Source: an uncultured Maritimibacter sp. (GTDB lineage Bacteria > Pseudomonadota > Alphaproteobacteria > Rhodobacterales > Rhodobacteraceae). Taken from it: DNA of 34,484 nt. Numbering within the stretch: the first letter of the stretch is position 1; each line of letters opens with the position of its first letter. Of the stretch, positions 6,355 to 14,310 are shown one piece after another. Location: NCBI GenBank assembly GCA_913063035.1, contig CAJXYS010000034.1:1-34484 (forward strand). The letters run 5' to 3'. The notes under the pieces are model-generated. The model saw only the letters and a program-made list of their open reading frames with translations. It was not told the origin of the DNA and did no database searches. Both the position numbers and the translations under genes were made by a program.

Positions 6355-9300
6355 ATGACCTATCAGTTCCAGCCGCTCGACGCTTATGCCCTCGACGACC
6401 GCTACGACCGCCGCAGCGGCCGCGTTTTCCTGACGGGAACGCAGGCGCTGGTGCGTATACTGCTCGACCAGGCCCGGCGCGACCGCGCGGCCGGGCTGAA
6501 CACCGCCGGGCTGGTCACGGGCTATCGCGGCTCGCCGCTGGGCGGGTTGGACCTGGAACTCTGGCGCGCGGCGTCGCGGCTGGACGCGGCGCGGGTCGAC
6601 TTCCTGCCGGCGGTGAACGAGGATCTCGCCGCGACCGCGATCCTTGGCAGCCAGCAGGTGGAGACCGAGCCCGGGCGCGACTGTGACGGCGTCTTCGGCA
6701 TGTGGTACGGCAAGGGGCCGGGGGTGGATCGCGCGGGCGACGCGCTGAAGCACGGCAACGCCTACGGCTCCAGCCCGCGCGGCGGGGCGTTGGTCGTCGC
6801 CGGTGACGATCACGGCTGCGTCTCGTCCTCGATGCCGCACCAGTCCGACGTGGCTTTCATGGCCTGGTTCATGCCGACGCTGAACCCCGCGAGCGTCGCG
6901 GAATACCTTGAATTCGGCGAATGGGGCTACGCGCTGTCTCGGTTCTCGGGCATGTGGGTCGGCTTCAAGGCGGTCTCCGACACGGTGGAGTCCGGCGCCT
7001 CGGTGGACCTGCGCCCGGACCGCGTCTTTCGCACGCCCGATTTCACCGCGCCGCCCGAGGGGCTGCATTACCGCTGGCCCGACCTGCCGGGCTTCCAGAT
7101 CGAGACCCGGATGGAGGCCAAGAAGGAGGCCGTCCTCGCCTTCGCCGAGGCCAACCCGATCGACCGGCGCATCCACGACATCCCCGGGGCGCGCTTCGGG
7201 ATCGTGACGACCGGCAAGGGGCATCTCGACCTGATGGAGGCGCTCCGCCTGCTGGGCCTGGACGCGGCCGCCTGCCACCGGCTCGGCATCGACGTCTACA
7301 AGGTCGGCATGGTCTGGCCGTTGGCGCGCCGCGGGGCGCTCGATTTCGTGCGCGGCAAGCGCGAGGTGCTGGTGGTCGAGGAAAAGCGCGGCATCATCGA
7401 GAGCCAGCTCAAGGAATATTTCTACGACTGGGACGGCGAGAAGCCCGAGGTCATGGTCGGCAAGCGCGACGAGGCGGGCGACCGCCTGGTGCCCTGGACG
7501 GGCGAGCTGTCGCCGCACCTGCTGGCACCCATCGTGGCACGCCGGCTGGAGGCGCTCTTCCCCGGCGCGGGCTTCGCCGAGAAGGGCGCGCGGCTCGCCG
7601 CCGAGGCGCCGCCGCGGATCAGCGTGCCGGGCGCGGTGCGCACGCCCTATTTCTGCTCGGGCTGCCCGCACAACACCTCGACCCGCGTGCCCGAGGGCTC
7701 GAAGGCGCTGGCGGGCATCGGCTGTCATTTCATGGCGAGCTGGATGAACCGCGACACCACCTCGCTGATCCAGATGGGCGGCGAGGGCGTGAACTGGGCG
7801 GCGTCCTCGCGCTTCACCGGCCGGGGGCATGTCTTCCAGAACCTCGGCGAAGGCACCTGGTATCACTCAGGCTCGATGGCGATCCGCCAGGCGATCGCCG
7901 CCGGTGCCAACATCACCTACAAGATCCTCTACAACGACGCCGTGGCGATGACCGGCGGCCAGCCCGTGGACGGGCCGGTCAGCGTGCAGGCCATCGCCCA
8001 TATCTCGCGCGCCGAGGGCGTGGCCCGGATCGCGCTGGTCTCGGACCGTCCCGAGAAGTTCAAGACGGCGGATTTCCCGAAAGGCACCACCATTCACCAC
8101 CGCCGCGACCACGACGCCGTGCAGCGCGAGATGCGCGAGGTGCCGGGCGTCTCGGTCCTGATCTACGAGCAGACCTGCGCCACCGAGAAGCGCCGCCGCC
8201 GCAAGCGGGGCACGATGGAGGACCCGAAGAAATTCGTCATGATCAACGAGCTGGTCTGCGAGGGGTGCGGCGACTGCTCGGTCGAGTCGAACTGCCTGTC
8301 GGTCGAACCGGTCGAGACCGCCTTCGGCACCAAGCGGCGGATCAACCAATCCTCCTGCAACAAGGATTATTCCTGCCTCAACGGCTTTTGCCCCAGCTTC
8401 GTCACGGTCGAGGGCGCGGACCGCGTGAAACGGCGCCCGGAGGCGGGCGGCGATCTCGACCGGGCGCTGGAGGGACTGCCGGAACCCGAGCTGGTGGCGC
8501 TGACGAAACCCTATGACCTGCTGATCACCGGGGTGGGCGGCACCGGCGTCGTGACCGTGGGTGCGCTGGTGAGCATGGCCGCCCATCTCGAGGGCCGCGG
8601 GGCGAGCGTGCTGGATTTCACCGGCTTCGCGCAGAAATTCGGGCCGGTGCTGTCCTTTGTGCGTCTTGCACCGGCCCCGGAGCAGATCAACCAGGTTCGC
8701 ATCGACCAGGGGGCGGCCGACGCGCTGATCGGCTGCGACGTGGTGGTGTCCTCCTCGCCCAAGGCGTCGGCCTGCTATCGCGCGGGCACGCGGGCGGCGG
8801 TGAACCTCGCCAGGATGCCGACCGGCGACGTGGTGCTGCACCGCGATGCGGATCTGCGCGTGGACGACCGGGTCGCCGCCATCGCGGGCGCGGTGGGGGC
8901 GGGGAACCTCTCGGCCATCGACGCCAACCGCGCGGCCGAGGACCTGCTGGGCGACGGCGTCTTTGCCAACGTCATCATGCTGGGCTTCGCCTGGCAGGGC
9001 GGGCTGGTGCCGGTATCGCTGGCCGCGCTCGACCGCGCGATCGAGATGAACGGCGTGGCGCCCGAGGCCAACCGCCGGGCCTTCGCGCTGGGGCGGCTGG
9101 CGGCGGCCGATCCCGGCCGCTTCGCCGGGCTGCTGGGCGCGGGGCCGGAACGGGCGGAAACGCTGGACGAGATGATCGACCGGCGGGCGGATTTCCTGGC
9201 CGGCTACCAGGACGCGGCCTACGCCGCGCGCTACCGCGCCCGCCTGGCGCCATTGCGCGCCGCCGAGGCGCGGCTGGGGGGCGAAGCGCTGACGCGGACG

Positions 9301-9795
9301 GCGGCGCAGGCGCTGTTCCGGTTGATGGCCTACAAGGACGAGTACGAGGTCGCGCGGCTGCACCGCGACCCGGGTTTCGCGGATCGCATCCGCCAGTCCT
9401 TCGGCGCCGGCGCGAAGATCCGCTACCACATGGCGCCGCCGCTGCTGCCGCTTGGCAAGGACCGGCGCGGCCGGCCGCGCAAGCGCGCCTTCGGCGGCTG
9501 GATGCGCGGGGTCTTTGCCGTGCTGGCGCCGATGAAACGGGTGCGGGGCAGCTGGCTCGACCCGTTCGGCCACACCGCCGAGCGGCGCATGGAACGCGCG
9601 CTCATCGGCTGGTACGAGGATCTCTTGGACGAGGCGGCGGCGGGTCTGACGGCCGGGACCGCGGCCGCCTGGCAGGACCTGCTGGCCGAGGCGCTGGAGA
9701 TCCGCGGCTACGGCCCGGTCAAGGCGGCGGCCGCCACGCGCGCCAGGGAGGCCGTGGCGGGGAAGCGCGCGGCGCTGGGCGCGGCGGCTCAGTAG
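6355..9795 (+). CDS. Single-chain indolepyruvate ferredoxin oxidoreductase (fused alpha/beta/gamma)
   Basis: The 1146-residue enzyme oxidatively decarboxylates aryl-2-oxoacids (indolepyruvate, phenylpyruvate) from aromatic amino-acid transamination to acyl-CoA, passing electrons to ferredoxin. Domains in order: a pyrimidine-binding region (about 20-240, 'GLVTGYRGSPLGGLD'); a central TPP-binding region with 'CSGCPHN' (about 435), 'GIGCHF', 'GEGTW' (about 499) and 'ILYNDAVAMTGGQ' (about 524-536); a seven-cysteine iron-sulfur region (about 635-680, CEGCGDC...); and the gamma domain starting 'TGVGGTGVVTVGAL' (about 725). Its length matches the fused proteobacterial form, which differs from the two-subunit archaeal enzyme. 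The ATG at 6355 is fixed by a strong AAAGGAGG. It is divergent from an Lrp-type regulator. Its last seven bases overlap the convergent VOC gene. Confidence 0.93.
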   Translation: MTYQFQPLDAYALDDRYDRRSGRVFLTGTQALVRILLDQARRDRAAGLNTAGLVTGYRGSPLGGLDLELWRAASRLDAARVDFLPAVNEDLAATAILGSQQVETEPGRDCDGVFGMWYGKGPGVDRAGDALKHGNAYGSSPRGGALVVAGDDHGCVSSSMPHQSDVAFMAWFMPTLNPASVAEYLEFGEWGYALSRFSGMWVGFKAVSDTVESGASVDLRPDRVFRTPDFTAPPEGLHYRWPDLPGFQIETRMEAKKEAVLAFAEANPIDRRIHDIPGARFGIVTTGKGHLDLMEALRLLGLDAAACHRLGIDVYKVGMVWPLARRGALDFVRGKREVLVVEEKRGIIESQLKEYFYDWDGEKPEVMVGKRDEAGDRLVPWTGELSPHLLAPIVARRLEALFPGAGFAEKGARLAAEAPPRISVPGAVRTPYFCSGCPHNTSTRVPEGSKALAGIGCHFMASWMNRDTTSLIQMGGEGVNWAASSRFTGRGHVFQNLGEGTWYHSGSMAIRQAIAAGANITYKILYNDAVAMTGGQPVDGPVSVQAIAHISRAEGVARIALVSDRPEKFKTADFPKGTTIHHRRDHDAVQREMREVPGVSVLIYEQTCATEKRRRRKRGTMEDPKKFVMINELVCEGCGDCSVESNCLSVEPVETAFGTKRRINQSSCNKDYSCLNGFCPSFVTVEGADRVKRRPEAGGDLDRALEGLPEPELVALTKPYDLLITGVGGTGVVTVGALVSMAAHLEGRGASVLDFTGFAQKFGPVLSFVRLAPAPEQINQVRIDQGAADALIGCDVVVSSSPKASACYRAGTRAAVNLARMPTGDVVLHRDADLRVDDRVAAIAGAVGAGNLSAIDANRAAEDLLGDGVFANVIMLGFAWQGGLVPVSLAALDRAIEMNGVAPEANRRAFALGRLAAADPGRFAGLLGAGPERAETLDEMIDRRADFLAGYQDAAYAARYRARLAPLRAAEARLGGEALTRTAAQALFRLMAYKDEYEVARLHRDPGFADRIRQSFGAGAKIRYHMAPPLLPLGKDRRGRPRKRAFGGWMRGVFAVLAPMKRVRGSWLDPFGHTAERRMERALIGWYEDLLDEAAAGLTAGTAAAWQDLLAEALEIRGYGPVKAAAATRAREAVAGKRAALGAAAQ

Positions 9796-10370
9796 GGGTT
9801 CCGCGGACCCCGGTCCTCGGACAGGCTGCCGTTCCGCCGTTCCGCGATGGCCTCGATCGCGTCGGCGAGGTGTTCCTGCTGGATATGCCCGTCGCCGCGC
9901 GCGACGCGGATCTTGTGGGCCTCCATCAGCACCTCGGCATGGCGCGACCCGGCCGGCGGCTCGAAGCGGTAGCAGGCGAGTTCGATCAACAGCCCCAGCG
10001 GGTCCTTGAAGTAGATCGAGTCCATGAAGCCGCGGTCCTTCGGCCCGGAATGGGCGATGCCGCGGGCGTCGAGCCGGTCGGCCACCTGCGCGAAGCTCGC
10101 CGCGCTGACCGCGAAGGCCAGGTGATGCACGCAGCCCGGGTCGGTCGGCGTGCGGCGGGGATCGGGCGTGCGGCCCTCGTCGCAGAAGACGGTGATGAGC
10201 CGCCCGTCGCCCGGATCGAAATAGAGATGGCTCTCGGACGCGTTGTCGAGATTGGGCTGATCGAAGATGAAGGGCATGCCCAGCACCCCTTCCCAGAAAT
10301 CGATGGTCGTCTTGCGGTCGGCGCCGACGAGGGTGATGTGATGGACGCCCTGTGCCTGGATCTTTTTCAT
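9789..10370 (-). CDS. VOC-family (glyoxalase/dioxygenase fold) protein
   Basis: The 193-residue protein has two beta-alpha-beta-beta-beta modules typical of the vicinal-oxygen-chelate superfamily: 'GVHHITLVGADRKTTIDFWE' at the N-terminus, and 'GCVHHLAFAV' then 'DSIYFKDPLGLLIELACY' in the second half. The His of each module start and the Glu of 'LIELACY' are the usual metal ligands. It resembles ring-cleavage dioxygenase-like members, but the substrate cannot be told. A ribosome site (AGGACGGG) precedes the ATG. It lies 66 bases beyond the PuuB-like oxidase gene on the same strand and may be co-transcribed with it. Its 3' end overlaps the convergent oxidoreductase by seven bases. Confidence 0.85.
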   Translation of the reverse strand: MKKIQAQGVHHITLVGADRKTTIDFWEGVLGMPFIFDQPNLDNASESHLYFDPGDGRLITVFCDEGRTPDPRRTPTDPGCVHHLAFAVSAASFAQVADRLDARGIAHSGPKDRGFMDSIYFKDPLGLLIELACYRFEPPAGSRHAEVLMEAHKIRVARGDGHIQQEHLADAIEAIAERRNGSLSEDRGPRNPY

Positions 10371-10436
10371 CCCGTCCTGCCTTTTTCTGCCGTTCGCGGC
10401 CCAGTGTAGCCCGATTTTCCGGCCGGCACAGGGGAA

Positions 10437-11738
10437 TCAGAGCCGGTCGCGCAGCGCGTACCAGCTCATCGCCAGCACGAGCAGCGGCCAGCGCAGCGCG
10501 GCGCCGCCCGGGAAGCGGGGCGCGGGCACCCCCGCCATCACGTCGAAGCGTTCGGCCTGGCCCGCGATGGCGTCCGCCATGACGCGCCCGGCGAAGGTGC
10601 CCATCGCGACCCCGTGGCCGGAATAGCCCCCGGCGCTGAGGATGTTGCCGGCCAGCCGCGCCACATGGGGCAGGCGGCGCATCGTTATGCCGAGCGTCCC
10701 GCCCCAGGCGTAGTCGATCGCCACCCCGCGAAGCTGCGGAAAGACCTCGAGCATCGGGCGGCGCACCTTGGCGGCGATGTCGGCGGGGAAGCGCCAGCCA
10801 TAGCTTTCGCCGCCGCCGAAGAGCAGCCGGTGATCGGCCGAGAGCCGAAAATAGTTTATCACGAAGCGGGAATCGCCCACCGCGTGGTCGTCGCGGATCA
10901 GCCCGCGCGCCCGGTCCGCGCCCAGCGGTTCGGTCGCGACGACGAAATTGTTGATCGGCATGACGCGCGCCGCGACCGGCGGCGCGAGCCCGCCCAGATA
11001 GCCGTTGCAGGCCAGGATCACGTGATCGGCGCGGATCGTGGCCTCTGCCGTCGTCAGCACGACCCTCGCCCCCGCGGCGATGGCCGTGACGCGGCTGGCC
11101 TCGTGGATCGTGGCGCCGGCCGCATCCGCCGCCCGCGCCAGCCCCAGCGCCAGGGCCAGCGGATGCAGGTGGCCCGAGCCCATGTCGAGCGCCCCGCCGT
11201 GATAGCCCGGCGATCCCACCAGGGCGCGGATCTCGTCGCGGTCGAGCGGGCGCAGCTTGTCGTAGCCGTAGTCGCGGCGGAGCTTCTCGGCATAGGCGTG
11301 GCTGTGGGCGACGTAGCGCGCGCGGTGATCGGCGTGGATGATGCCGGGGCGGTAGCCGCAGTCGATCCCGTGGCGCGCGATCAGGTCGTGCACGGTCTCG
11401 ACCGACTCGCGCCCCAGCTGCCAGAGACGCGCCGCGGTCTCGCGCCCGAGATCGGCCTCGAGCCTGTCCTGCTCGACCCGCTGGCCGACGGCGATCTGCC
11501 CGCCATTGCGCCCCGAGGCGCCCCAGCCGACGCGGTTGGCCTCCAGCAGGCGCACCGTGTAGCCGCGTTCCGCCAGGTGCAGCGCCGCCGAGAGCCCGGT
11601 ATAGCCGCCGCCCACGATGCAGACGTCGCAGGCGATCTCGCCCCGCGCCGGCGGGAAGGGCGGCAGGGGATCGACGGTCGCGGCGTACCACGAGTCCGGG
11701 TAGGCGCCGGGCCGGTCGTTTGCGGTCAGCAGGTCCAC
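10437..11738 (-). CDS. PuuB-like FAD-dependent amine/gamma-glutamylputrescine oxidase family protein
   Basis: The 433-residue DAO-fold protein is read from a GTG start at 11738. The start codon lies 11 bases after the aminotransferase stop, with GAGGGCGG upstream. The dinucleotide-binding motif GGGYTG is at 43-48, the ADP-ribose Glu at 66, and 'GWGASGRNGGQ' at 71-81, a hallmark of the PuuB/OrdL group. The C-terminal 'LSAGGYSGHGVAMG' is the usual flavin-contact loop. The family oxidises primary amine ends such as gamma-glutamylputrescine, giving an aldehyde, ammonia and peroxide. It is co-transcribed with a SpuC-like aminotransferase, which supports diamine or polyamine catabolism. Other amine substrates are possible. 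No gamma-glutamylputrescine synthetase is present in the window. Confidence 0.82.
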   Translation of the reverse strand: MDLLTANDRPGAYPDSWYAATVDPLPPFPPARGEIACDVCIVGGGYTGLSAALHLAERGYTVRLLEANRVGWGASGRNGGQIAVGQRVEQDRLEADLGRETAARLWQLGRESVETVHDLIARHGIDCGYRPGIIHADHRARYVAHSHAYAEKLRRDYGYDKLRPLDRDEIRALVGSPGYHGGALDMGSGHLHPLALALGLARAADAAGATIHEASRVTAIAAGARVVLTTAEATIRADHVILACNGYLGGLAPPVAARVMPINNFVVATEPLGADRARGLIRDDHAVGDSRFVINYFRLSADHRLLFGGGESYGWRFPADIAAKVRRPMLEVFPQLRGVAIDYAWGGTLGITMRRLPHVARLAGNILSAGGYSGHGVAMGTFAGRVMADAIAGQAERFDVMAGVPAPRFPGGAALRWPLLVLAMSWYALRDRL

Positions 11739-11749
11739 GGGCGCCGCCC

Positions 11750-13150
11750 TCAGCCGACGGTCATCAGCCCATCGGCCTCGAGGCCCTTCATCGCGGTGTC
11801 GAGCGCCTGCACGGCCCGCTCGATCAGCAGGTCGATCTCTGGCTTGTCCAGGATCAGCGGCGGCGAGACGATCATGCTGTCGCGGACGTTGCGCATCACG
11901 AGCCCGGTCTGGAAGCAGATGTCGCGGGTTCGCAGGCCCACCGTGCCCACCGGTGCGGCGAAGGGCGCGCGGCTGGCCTTGTCGGGCGTCAGTTCCACCG
12001 CGGCCAGCATGCCCTTGACGCGGGCCTCGCCCACCAGCGGGTGGTCGGCCAGCTGCAGCCATTTCTCGGCCAGGTAGGGCGCGGCGGTGTCGCGCACATG
12101 CTCGACGATGCCGTCCTCCTCGAGGATGCGCAGGTTTTCCAGCGCCACCGCCGCGGCGACCGGGTGCCCGGAATAGGTGTAGCCGTGGTAGAACTCGCCA
12201 TGGGCGTTCAGCACCTCGGCCACGTGGCGGGTCACCATCGAGCCGCCGATCGGCTGGTAGCCCGAGGACAGCCCCTTGGCGATGGTCATGATGTCGGGCC
12301 GGATCGCGTAGGTTTCCGAGCCGAACCAGGCGCCGGTCCGCCCGAAGCCGCAGATCACCTCGTCGGCGATCAGCAGGATGTCATGGGCGTCGCAGATCCG
12401 CTGGATCTCGGGCCAGTAGCTCTCGGGCGGGATGATGACGCCGCCCGCGCCCTGGATCGGCTCGGCGATGAAGGCCGCGACGTTGTGCTCGCCCAGCCGG
12501 TGGATCTCGGCCTCGAGCTGGCGCGCGCGTTCGCGGCCGAACGCCTCGGGGTCCATGTCGCCGCCCTCGCCGTACCAGTAGGGCTGGTCGATATGGGTGA
12601 TGTCCGGAATCGGCAGCCCGCCTTGCCCGTGCATCGCCTGCATTCCGCCAAGGCTGGCCGCGCCCACCGACGAGCCGTGATAGGCGTTCTTGCGGCTGAT
12701 GATCACGCGCTTCTCGGGCTTGCCGCGCGCCGCCCAGTAGGTGCGGGCGAGCCGGATATTGGTGTCGTTCGCCTCCGACCCGGACCCGGCGAAGAAGACG
12801 TGATCCAGGTCGCCGGGCGCGAGATCGGCCAGCCGCTTGGCCAGCGCGATCACCGGCGGGTGCGAGGTCTGGAAGAAGGTGTTGTAATAGGGCAGCTCGC
12901 GCATCTGGCGCGCGGCGGCCTCGGCCAGTTCGTCGCGGCCATAGCCGATATTCACGCACCAGAGCCCGGCCATGCCGTCGAGGATCTCGTTGCCGTCGCT
13001 GTCGGTCAGGAAGGCGCCCTCGGCCCGCGTGATGATCCGCGCCCCCTTGGCATTCAGCGCATCGCCATGGGTGAAGGGGTGCAGGTGATGCGCGGCGTCG
13101 GTCGCCTGCATCTCCGCGGTGGGCGGGAAATTGCTGCGGGGCGTGTTCAT
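11750..13150 (-). CDS. Class-III aminotransferase, SpuC-like (putrescine/omega-amino acid:pyruvate)
   Basis: The 466-residue PLP enzyme is of fold type I, class III. 'FAGSGSEAND' (120-129) binds the cofactor phosphate, Asp263 of 'LLIADEV' pairs with the pyridine nitrogen, and Lys292 of 'IAKGLSS' forms the Schiff base. The opening 'HHLHPFTHGDAL' and 'GMAGLWCVNIGYG' match the putrescine:pyruvate/beta-alanine:pyruvate group. It is the first gene of a minus-strand pair with the PuuB-like oxidase. AGAGG precedes the ATG. It would move an amino group from a diamine or omega-amino acid to pyruvate, giving alanine. It is clearly distinct from the second class-III aminotransferase at 20438-21793. Confidence 0.88.
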   Translation of the reverse strand: MNTPRSNFPPTAEMQATDAAHHLHPFTHGDALNAKGARIITRAEGAFLTDSDGNEILDGMAGLWCVNIGYGRDELAEAAARQMRELPYYNTFFQTSHPPVIALAKRLADLAPGDLDHVFFAGSGSEANDTNIRLARTYWAARGKPEKRVIISRKNAYHGSSVGAASLGGMQAMHGQGGLPIPDITHIDQPYWYGEGGDMDPEAFGRERARQLEAEIHRLGEHNVAAFIAEPIQGAGGVIIPPESYWPEIQRICDAHDILLIADEVICGFGRTGAWFGSETYAIRPDIMTIAKGLSSGYQPIGGSMVTRHVAEVLNAHGEFYHGYTYSGHPVAAAVALENLRILEEDGIVEHVRDTAAPYLAEKWLQLADHPLVGEARVKGMLAAVELTPDKASRAPFAAPVGTVGLRTRDICFQTGLVMRNVRDSMIVSPPLILDKPEIDLLIERAVQALDTAMKGLEADGLMTVG

Positions 13151-13270
13151 GCGGCCTCTCGGATTGGACGTGTCGGGTTCGCGCGCGATGATACGGGGGG
13201 CAGCGGCGGGTTCAATCGGATTTCGCGCGATCGCCGCATTATCAAGTTTTGCCAGAAGGCCCTTTCGGAC

Positions 13271-13288
13271 GCCCGGCGCGCGCCGGGC
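13271..13288. promoter_or_regulatory. Perfect 18-base GC palindrome, candidate operator
   Basis: GCCCGGCGCGCGCCGGGC is identical to its own reverse complement. It lies in the 221-base gap between the divergent aminotransferase and ureidoglycine aminohydrolase genes, and ends one base before the -35 of the best promoter candidate for the plus-strand genes. That position suits an activator or repressor site. A purely GC palindrome also arises by chance more easily in this DNA. Confidence 0.4.
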
Positions 13289-13289
13289 A

Positions 13290-13317
13290 TTGGTTTGGCC
13301 GGGCGAAGCTGGATAAT
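13290..13317 (+). promoter_or_regulatory. Candidate promoter for the ureidoglycine aminohydrolase gene
   Basis: TTGGTT (13290-13295), a 16-base spacer, then GATAAT (13312-13317, five of six matches to the -10 consensus). The predicted start would be near 13324, giving a leader of about 48 bases before the ATG at 13372. This is one of few good -10 boxes in a very GC-rich window. The rest of the 13151-13371 gap holds the aminotransferase promoter, which could not be located. Confidence 0.38.
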
Positions 13318-13371
13318 GGGCCGCACCCCTTCGACCGGGCCGGGCGGGGCCGGCGCAGCACAGGCGAGACC

Positions 13372-14196
13372 ATGAACGAGCCCAGATACGCCGCGCCGCC
13401 GGGCGGCCATCCCGGCCAGCACGAACTGCTGACCGGCCGCGCCGTCTTCACCGAGGCCTATGCCGTGATCCCGCGGGGCACGATGCGCGATATCGTGACC
13501 TCGAACCTGCCGCACTGGACCGGCGCGCGGGCCTGGATCCTGGCGCGGCCGCTCTCGGGCTTCGCGGAGACCTTCGCGCAATACGTGGTCGAGCTGGCGC
13601 CGGGCGGCGGGTCCGACCGGCCCGAGCCGGACCCGGAGGCGCAGGCGGTGCTCTTCGTGATGGAGGGCGCGGTGACGCTGACCCTGGACGGCGCGGGCCA
13701 CGAGATGGGGCCGGGCGGATATGCCTACATCCCGCCGGGTGCGCGCTGGGCGGTGCGCAACGCGGGCGCGGCCGCGGCGCGGTTTCACTGGGTGCGCAAG
13801 CGCTACGAGCCGGTGGCGGGCATCGACCGCCCCGCCGGATTCGTCGTGAACGAGCGCGACATCGCGCCGGTGCCGATGCCGGGAACCGAGGGGCGCTGGG
13901 CCACGACCCGTTTCGTGGATCCCGACGACATGGGCCATGACATGCATGTCAACATCGTCACCTTCGCGCCCGGCGCGGTGATCCCGTTCGCCGAGACCCA
14001 CGTCATGGAGCACGGGCTCTACGTGCTCGAGGGCAAGGCGGTCTACCGGCTCAATCGCGACTGGGTCGAGGTCGAGGCCGGCGACTTCATGTGGCTGCGC
14101 GCCTTCTGCCCGCAGGCCTGCTATGCCGGCGGTCCTGGGCGATTCCGCTACCTGCTCTACAAGGACGTGAACCGGCACCCGCGGCTGGCGCTCTGA
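13372..14196 (+). CDS. allE: (S)-ureidoglycine aminohydrolase (bicupin)
   Basis: The 274-residue protein has two cupin domains. The metal ligands of plant UGHY (Glu235, His237, His241, Gln275, quoted from memory of the family) map with a constant offset of 27 to Glu208, His210, His214 and Gln248 here ('ETHVMEH' and 'FCPQ'). The closing 'YLLYKDVNRHP' is a family hallmark. The enzyme removes ammonia from (S)-ureidoglycine, made from allantoate, in purine catabolism. No allantoicase, allantoate amidohydrolase or ureidoglycolate lyase gene is nearby; a divergent GAPDH gene follows after 114 bases. The function call is strong, but the reason for the location is unclear. Confidence 0.88.
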   Translation: MNEPRYAAPPGGHPGQHELLTGRAVFTEAYAVIPRGTMRDIVTSNLPHWTGARAWILARPLSGFAETFAQYVVELAPGGGSDRPEPDPEAQAVLFVMEGAVTLTLDGAGHEMGPGGYAYIPPGARWAVRNAGAAAARFHWVRKRYEPVAGIDRPAGFVVNERDIAPVPMPGTEGRWATTRFVDPDDMGHDMHVNIVTFAPGAVIPFAETHVMEHGLYVLEGKAVYRLNRDWVEVEAGDFMWLRAFCPQACYAGGPGRFRYLLYKDVNRHPRLAL

Positions 14197-14204
14197 CCGG
14201 GCGC

Positions 14205-14288
14205 GGTCCGCGGGACCTTGCGGTCGCGGCGCAGTCGGTCGATCTTGCGCGCGACAGAGGAATCGCGGCCGGGGCGCCATCCGCCCCG
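14205..14288. other. Two small hairpins between allE and the GAPDH gene
   Basis: The 114-base gap between the two plus-strand genes holds GGTCC-GCG-GGACC (14205-14217) and CGGGGCG-CCATC-CGCCCCG (14270-14288). Neither is followed by a T tract. They could separate expression of the two genes, or be incidental in GC-rich DNA. No convincing promoter was seen in the gap. Confidence 0.3.
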
Positions 14289-14310
14289 CCGCAGGGCCGC
14301 GGGGCAGGGC

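Noticed and set aside
7867-11691. Very long open frame (over 1200 codons) on the minus strand
   Set aside because: It runs antisense to the oxidoreductase and out of frame through the VOC and oxidase genes. Its product is Arg/Gly/Ala/His-rich with no family motif, the usual shadow in high-GC coding DNA.
13151-13371. Possible small gene or RNA in the largest intergenic gap
   Set aside because: No start codon with a ribosome site leads to a sensible product. The palindrome and promoter boxes explain the structure seen.
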